9,869 nucleotides of DNA, from contig CAUEFX010000095.1 of the NCBI GenBank assembly GCA_958477465.1, positions 1 through 9,869 on the forward strand. Direction: 5' to 3'. This document shows positions 6,425 through 9,869 of this stretch, piece after piece (within the stretch, counting starts at the first letter, position 1; every line of letters begins with the position of its first letter). The notes under the pieces were generated by a model. The model was not told the origin of the DNA, did not search any database, and was given only the letters and a program-made list of their open reading frames with translations. The translations under genes were made by a program, and so were the position numbers. Source of the stretch: an uncultured Bacteroides sp. Lineage in GTDB: Bacteria > Bacteroidota > Bacteroidia > Bacteroidales > Bacteroidaceae.

Positions 6425-8590
6425 ATGATTCGAAATAAAATATTACTATCCCTTATTCTGTTCTTCAATGTCTGTATAGGAATATATGCCCAAAAACTTT
6501 CCCCGAATACGGAAGCGTTCTTGCTTCGCCCTGTCAATCCGGTAACAAGGGCTACACTCTCCGACGGTCATGCTTCGGAAGAATTTGTAAAAGCATATAT
6601 TTCCATCAATCATGCCGATGCCATTTCAAAAATGGAAAGTTCAGGTGCCAAAGTCTATTTGGTATCTTCAAATCTCGTAACCGCCGGGGTGCCGAAAGAT
6701 CAGATAACGGTAATTGCAGAAATGCCAGAGGTGAATTACATCCAGTTAGCTTCTAAAGTGTATCCAACGATGGATGTAGCGAGGGACAAGGGGAATGTAA
6801 ACAGAGTACATGATGCAACGGATCTGGGAAAAGCCTATAGCGGCTCCGGAATTGTGATCGGTATTATCGACCAAGGGTTTCAGTACAATCATGTCAATTT
6901 CTACAGTTCGGACAAGAAAAGCTATCGAATAAAGCGGGTTTGGGATCAAAACGGAACAGGAAAGACACCGGGCGGTTCTTGGGGCTATGGAGCGGAATAC
7001 GCGACTGAAGCCGAAATACTTGCTTTACAAACCGACACACGCGCAACCGGACACGGTACTCATGTGGCCGGAATTGCCGCCGGAGGTGACAAGAGCAAAA
7101 ATTTTCACGGTGTGGCAACCAATGCCGATATCGTGCTGGTTTCGTATGCACAAGGTGATGTCGATATTACCAATGCCATCAAGTATATTTACGATTATGC
7201 TGAGTCGGAAGGTAAACCTTGTGTGGTCAATATGAGTTTGGGAAGCCATTACGGTCCGCACGACGGAACCTCAATAACGGATCGTCTGGCCGATCAGTTT
7301 CAAGGCCCAGGGAGGTTGCTGGTTGGTGCTGCGGGCAATGAGGGAAAAAATCAGATTCATCTGGAACATCGCTTCACGCCTGCCAATAATACGCTTAAGA
7401 CAATGTTGGCTTACAACAGCACCGATTCGAAAGTAGGCTTGGTTGACATTTGGGGAAACAAAGACGGGAATTTCACGGTTCAAGGTTGCATAGTCAGCAC
7501 TACAAATGGAGAAGTTATAGAGACCACGGAGCTATTTTCAACAGATAAGGCAAATAGTAAAAGAACTACGTTCCGTAACGGTACATCGCTGGATTGCTAT
7601 ATCACTATTGCTGTAACAATAAATCCGGAAAACGGACGTCCAAATGCTTTTGTAGAAACAGTTGCATCCGCCATGCCCTCCAATAGAGCCGTAGGGATTA
7701 TTGTCACGGCAGAAGACGGCAAAGTAGACATGTGGCATGTATCGGGTGGATATTTTACAAACAAATCAAAAGCCGGATGGCAAATAGGAAACTCCACGTC
7801 CACTTGTGGGGAGATCGGAGGAACCGGTAACCGGATTATTTCCGTTGGTGCTTACATCAGTAAAGACAGATTTACTACGTTGGAAGGACAGACTTACACT
7901 TATCCGGACGCAAAGCCGATAAATGGCATTGCCGGATTTTCGAGTAGAGGCCCTACATTGGACGGGCGGATAAAACCGGATATCACCGCTCCGGGAATGG
8001 CTTTATCTTCTTCCGTTTCTTCGCTAACCAATGGATTCAACAAAAATGAAGCTACGGCGACATCCAACAAAGGGATGAAGTCTTATTATTATGGAATGAT
8101 GTCGGGTACTTCCATGGCTTCTCCTTTGGTGACGGGGACACTGGCTTTATGGCTGGAAGCCAACCCTAAACTGACCCCTGAAGATGTGAGAGATATTCTA
8201 CAGAAAACTGCCATAAATGATAATTATACGGGAAATGTAGCAGAAAAAGGCAGCAATACTTGGGGATGCGGAAAGATTGACGCATACGCAGGTTTGCTGG
8301 CTGCCATAAATACAGTTAGCGGAACCGAAGAAATGAGTCGGGCGGAAGCTGGTATACGCGTTTCTTTGGATACGGATAGGAAGAACCTTGTTTTACACTT
8401 CCCGATTGAAGATAATGAGGTCCGCATACAGGTATTTCATGTCTCCGGCACAATGGTAGCCGAGCAACCGGCAGGAGATATTATATCCGGGCAAGCCATG
8501 ACTTTACCTGTTTCATCATGGGAATCAGGCATGTATGTACTGAAAGTGACAGGAAAGAAGTATAACGAATCTGTAAAAATAATCATTTGA
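6425..8590 (+). CDS. Secreted subtilisin-family (S8) serine protease with T9SS-like C-terminal domain
   Basis: This is a 721-residue exported endopeptidase. A Sec signal peptide (about residues 1-22, ending IYA before Gln23) is followed by an I9/fervidolysin-like prosegment (about 52-116). The S8 domain then runs to about residue 630 with the full triad: Asp149 in GIIDQGF, His210 in GHGTHVAG and Ser563 in SGTSMASP. The oxyanion Asn305 is in GAAGNEG. About 150 residues of beta-rich insert separate Asn305 from the Ser region. The Asp motif is DQG rather than the common DTG or DSG. Residues about 642-721 (VRIQVFHVSGTMVAE, then SSWESGMYVLKVTGKKYNESVKI) look like a type IX secretion type A sorting domain. 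ATG 6425 is the natural start because it begins the signal peptide. It lies on the same strand as the SusCD unit, 36 bp past the terminator, suggesting that it supplies peptides to that transporter. Substrate specificity is unknown. Confidence 0.93.
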   Translation: MIRNKILLSLILFFNVCIGIYAQKLSPNTEAFLLRPVNPVTRATLSDGHASEEFVKAYISINHADAISKMESSGAKVYLVSSNLVTAGVPKDQITVIAEMPEVNYIQLASKVYPTMDVARDKGNVNRVHDATDLGKAYSGSGIVIGIIDQGFQYNHVNFYSSDKKSYRIKRVWDQNGTGKTPGGSWGYGAEYATEAEILALQTDTRATGHGTHVAGIAAGGDKSKNFHGVATNADIVLVSYAQGDVDITNAIKYIYDYAESEGKPCVVNMSLGSHYGPHDGTSITDRLADQFQGPGRLLVGAAGNEGKNQIHLEHRFTPANNTLKTMLAYNSTDSKVGLVDIWGNKDGNFTVQGCIVSTTNGEVIETTELFSTDKANSKRTTFRNGTSLDCYITIAVTINPENGRPNAFVETVASAMPSNRAVGIIVTAEDGKVDMWHVSGGYFTNKSKAGWQIGNSTSTCGEIGGTGNRIISVGAYISKDRFTTLEGQTYTYPDAKPINGIAGFSSRGPTLDGRIKPDITAPGMALSSSVSSLTNGFNKNEATATSNKGMKSYYYGMMSGTSMASPLVTGTLALWLEANPKLTPEDVRDILQKTAINDNYTGNVAEKGSNTWGCGKIDAYAGLLAAINTVSGTEEMSRAEAGIRVSLDTDRKNLVLHFPIEDNEVRIQVFHVSGTMVAEQPAGDIISGQAMTLPVSSWESGMYVLKVTGKKYNESVKIII

Positions 8591-8655
8591 TAGAGCAGTA
8601 AAGAATATTCGGATTGTTCGAGGGTAAATGGATGTAAATATGGCTATGTGATAGT

Positions 8656-8946
8656 AGAATCTTGTTATTTTTTGAAGCTGCCGAGATTGCCAAGTTCACC
8701 AAGACGGAATTGAACGAGTATTGGGACAGCCTGAAGAATTTTCGTGACTGGCATAGTGTCTTGTCTACAGCGGAGAAGAAAGGGATGGAAATGGGGATGG
8801 AAAAAGGAATAGCGGAAGGGATGGAAAAAGGACGTATTGAGGAAAAAAGAGAAAACGCTTGTAAACTAAAAAAAATGGACGTATCTACAGATATTATATC
8901 TCTGGCAACCGGACTTTCAAAAGAAGAAATAGATAATTTAATGTAA
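8656..8946 (+). pseudogene. Rpn/PDDEXK-family transposase, C-terminal remnant
   Basis: About 95 residues match the C-terminal tail of Rpn-type (PD-(D/E)XK nuclease family transposase) proteins, which are common in Bacteroidales and usually about 300 residues long. The features seen are LFFEAAEIAKFTKTELNEYW, the YWDSLKNFRDWHSVLSTA helix, a charged Gly/Glu/Lys repeat (KGMEMGMEKGIAEGMEKG), and a final short helix pair (DIISLATGLSKEEIDNL). The nuclease domain is entirely missing. The frame is open only back to 8638, after a stop at 8635-8637, and family resemblance begins near 8656. The first possible start is TTG 8662. A 15-bp exact repeat GGGATGGAAAAAGGA (8794-8808 and 8818-8832) encodes the GMEKG units. 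It is most likely a dead fragment left by a rearrangement downstream of the protease gene. Confidence 0.82.
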
Positions 8947-8999
8947 GCCTTGGTCCATTTGTAAAAAGATACAGTTGCCAGTTCTTTGCAAGAATCGTG

Positions 9000-9039
9000 G
9001 TCAAATTGAAACAGTCTGCATTCAATTTGACAGTTTTTT
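9000..9039 (+). terminator. Intrinsic terminator after the transposase remnant
   Basis: Perfect 11-bp arms GTCAAATTGAA (9000-9010) and TTCAATTTGAC (9021-9031) enclose a 10-base loop, and AG plus six T residues follow (9034-9039). It reads rightward. It would stop transcription coming from the protease gene and the transposase remnant, since no terminator-like hairpin is visible right after the protease stop at 8590. On the other strand there is no T-run, so it is not an obvious terminator for marC. Confidence 0.75.
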
Positions 9040-9069
9040 ATGTTTTCTCCCTTTTCCTGTTTGAAATCA

Positions 9070-9077
9070 CAAAGGTA
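9070..9077 (-). promoter_or_regulatory. Possible leftward Bacteroides -7 box
   Basis: On the minus strand this reads TACCTTTG, an exact fit to the Bacteroides -7 consensus TAnnTTTG. It points left, toward the antisense side of the transposase remnant. I see no convincing -33 element and no leftward gene to serve, so this may be chance or a relic. Confidence 0.2.
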
Positions 9078-9135
9078 TTTACATAAAGCAGATTGTTTAC
9101 ATTACGACCGAATTGAGTTTTGCCCTCTCTCCTAA

Positions 9136-9783
9136 TCACATCAGCCCTTCTTTCAATATTCCCACCAGAATCGGTTCCAAACCGCTGACAAAACACTCTA
9201 CAGCAATTACCATCAATATCAATCCCATCAAACGCATCATCACATTATTGCCGGTCTCCCCCAAGATTTTAACCAGACGGGTAGAGGCACGAAGAATAAG
9301 AAAAGTGATGAAGTAAATCAACGCAATCATCCCGATCAAAACACCCTTCATCTCAAATGTATGAGCATCCTGCATAAGTACAATGGCATTGGCTATTGCA
9401 CCCGGGCCACACAACATAGGGATGGCCAAAGGAGTAATTGAAATATCATCGGCATAGGTTTTAATCTCCTCATCTTTCAGCTTCATGGGTGTATACCGGG
9501 CCTGCAACATATCAAAGCCAATCTTAAAAATAATAACTCCACCTGCTATACGGAAGCCGTTAGTGGATATTCCGAAAAACTTAAATAAAAACTGTCCGGC
9601 AAAGACAAAAACCATCAAAGTGATAAAAGAGACAATTGTAGCACGCTTCACCACAGATTGCCGCTCATCTTCTGTCATTCCCTGCGTCATCGTAAGAAAT
9701 ACAGGCATGGTACCCAAGGGGTTTGTCAATGTAAAAAAGGAAGTAAAACAAAGTAGAGCAAAAGGTAATATCGTATTATCCAT
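9136..9783 (-). CDS. marC: MarC family integral inner-membrane protein
   Basis: This is a 215-residue polytopic membrane protein of the MarC/UPF0056 family. It has about six hydrophobic segments (roughly residues 4-30, 48-66, 73-92, 117-139, 147-165 and 183-203) and the family's paired signatures TNPLGTMPVF near the N-terminus and PLAIPMLCGPGAI at about 118-130. The family's transport role is not settled; the link to multiple antibiotic resistance that gave the name was not upheld. The start chosen is ATG at 9783 (MDNTILPFALL). The frame stays open 36 bases further up to a TTG at 9819, but that codon lies inside the predicted -7 box, and the extra residues (RTKITHKVITA) do not belong to the family. 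It is transcribed convergently with the protease and remnant, probably alone, and looks like stable backbone bordering the accessory region. Confidence 0.92.
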   Translation of the reverse strand: MDNTILPFALLCFTSFFTLTNPLGTMPVFLTMTQGMTEDERQSVVKRATIVSFITLMVFVFAGQFLFKFFGISTNGFRIAGGVIIFKIGFDMLQARYTPMKLKDEEIKTYADDISITPLAIPMLCGPGAIANAIVLMQDAHTFEMKGVLIGMIALIYFITFLILRASTRLVKILGETGNNVMMRLMGLILMVIAVECFVSGLEPILVGILKEGLM

Positions 9784-9816
9784 AGCAGTTATAACTTTAT
9801 GTGTTATTTTCGTACG

Positions 9817-9824
9817 CAAAGTTA
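9817..9824 (-). promoter_or_regulatory. Promoter -7 box of marC
   Basis: The minus strand reads TAACTTTG, an exact match to the Bacteroides -7 consensus TAnnTTTG, 33 bases upstream of the marC ATG at 9783. It predicts a transcription start near 9808-9810 and a leader of about 26 bases. A T-rich stretch (TTTTTTG) lies just upstream, but a clear -33 element is not evident. Confidence 0.6.
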
Positions 9825-9869
9825 CTACAAAAAAGTGAAATGCGGAAAGATATAGTGATAGAATTGAGT

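Noticed and set aside
8982..8994. TTCTTTGCAAGAA palindrome resembling the 451-529 units
   Set aside because: The 5-3-5 shape is the same but the arms (TTCTT/AAGAA) and centre differ, and it occurs once; too simple to link.
9485..9838. 117-residue rightward frame over marC
   Set aside because: It is antisense to a clear MarC gene and has lysine-rich, featureless composition; a shadow frame.
9110..9869. GAATTGAGT at 9110-9118 and 9861-9869 flanking marC, as if a target duplication
   Set aside because: It is a 9-bp AT-rich match cut by the window end, with no inverted repeats or transposase around marC.

Overview
The window looks like an accessory stretch of a gut Bacteroidales chromosome, most likely Bacteroides or a close relative. 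The grounds are a SusC/SusD pair, lipoproteins with an acidic stretch after the lipidated Cys, genes without strong Shine-Dalgarno sites, a TAnnTTTG-type -7 box in front of marC, moderate-to-low GC, and tails of a Bacteroidales-type tyrosine recombinase and an Rpn/PDDEXK-family transposase. Species cannot be fixed from the sequence alone.

Layout. Positions 1-324 hold the last ~60 codons of a tyrosine recombinase, cut off upstream. A gene-less stretch of ~750 bp follows (325-1078). It contains four 13-bp palindromes spaced exactly 22 bp apart (451-529), an orphan terminator-like hairpin (646-669) and several short palindromes. Next is an apparent co-directional unit of three genes: a SusC-type TonB-dependent transporter (1094-3868), its SusD partner (3891-5381) and a two-domain surface lipoprotein (5408-6274). 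The unit ends in a long inverted repeat plus a strong intrinsic terminator (6298-6388). A secreted subtilisin-family protease follows on the same strand (6425-8590), then the C-terminal remnant of an Rpn-type transposase (about 8656-8946) and a terminator (9000-9039). On the opposite strand is a housekeeping-type MarC membrane protein with its own promoter (9136-9783).

Main point. The SusC frame is long and clean from the TonB box to the C-terminal Phe, but it has no signal peptide and almost none of the N-terminal carboxypeptidase-regulatory-like domain. Recognisable SusC coding sequence begins within a few bases of a perfect 19-bp palindrome (1082-1100) that lies inside the codons for the SAKTLQ segment. 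This is what a silent, promoterless SusC/SusD cassette of a DNA-inversion system would look like. SusC/SusD phase variation by tyrosine recombinases is known in Bacteroides fragilis. Whether this site is used, and where the matching expression site lies, cannot be read from this window.

How the genes may work together. If the cassette were joined to a promoter and signal sequence, the lipoprotein and SusD would capture ligand at the cell surface and SusC would import it with TonB energy. The window has no carbohydrate-active enzyme. The only degradative enzyme beside the pair is an exported protease, so peptide uptake, as in the RagAB system of Porphyromonas gingivalis, is a more natural guess than glycan uptake. 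That is inference from context.
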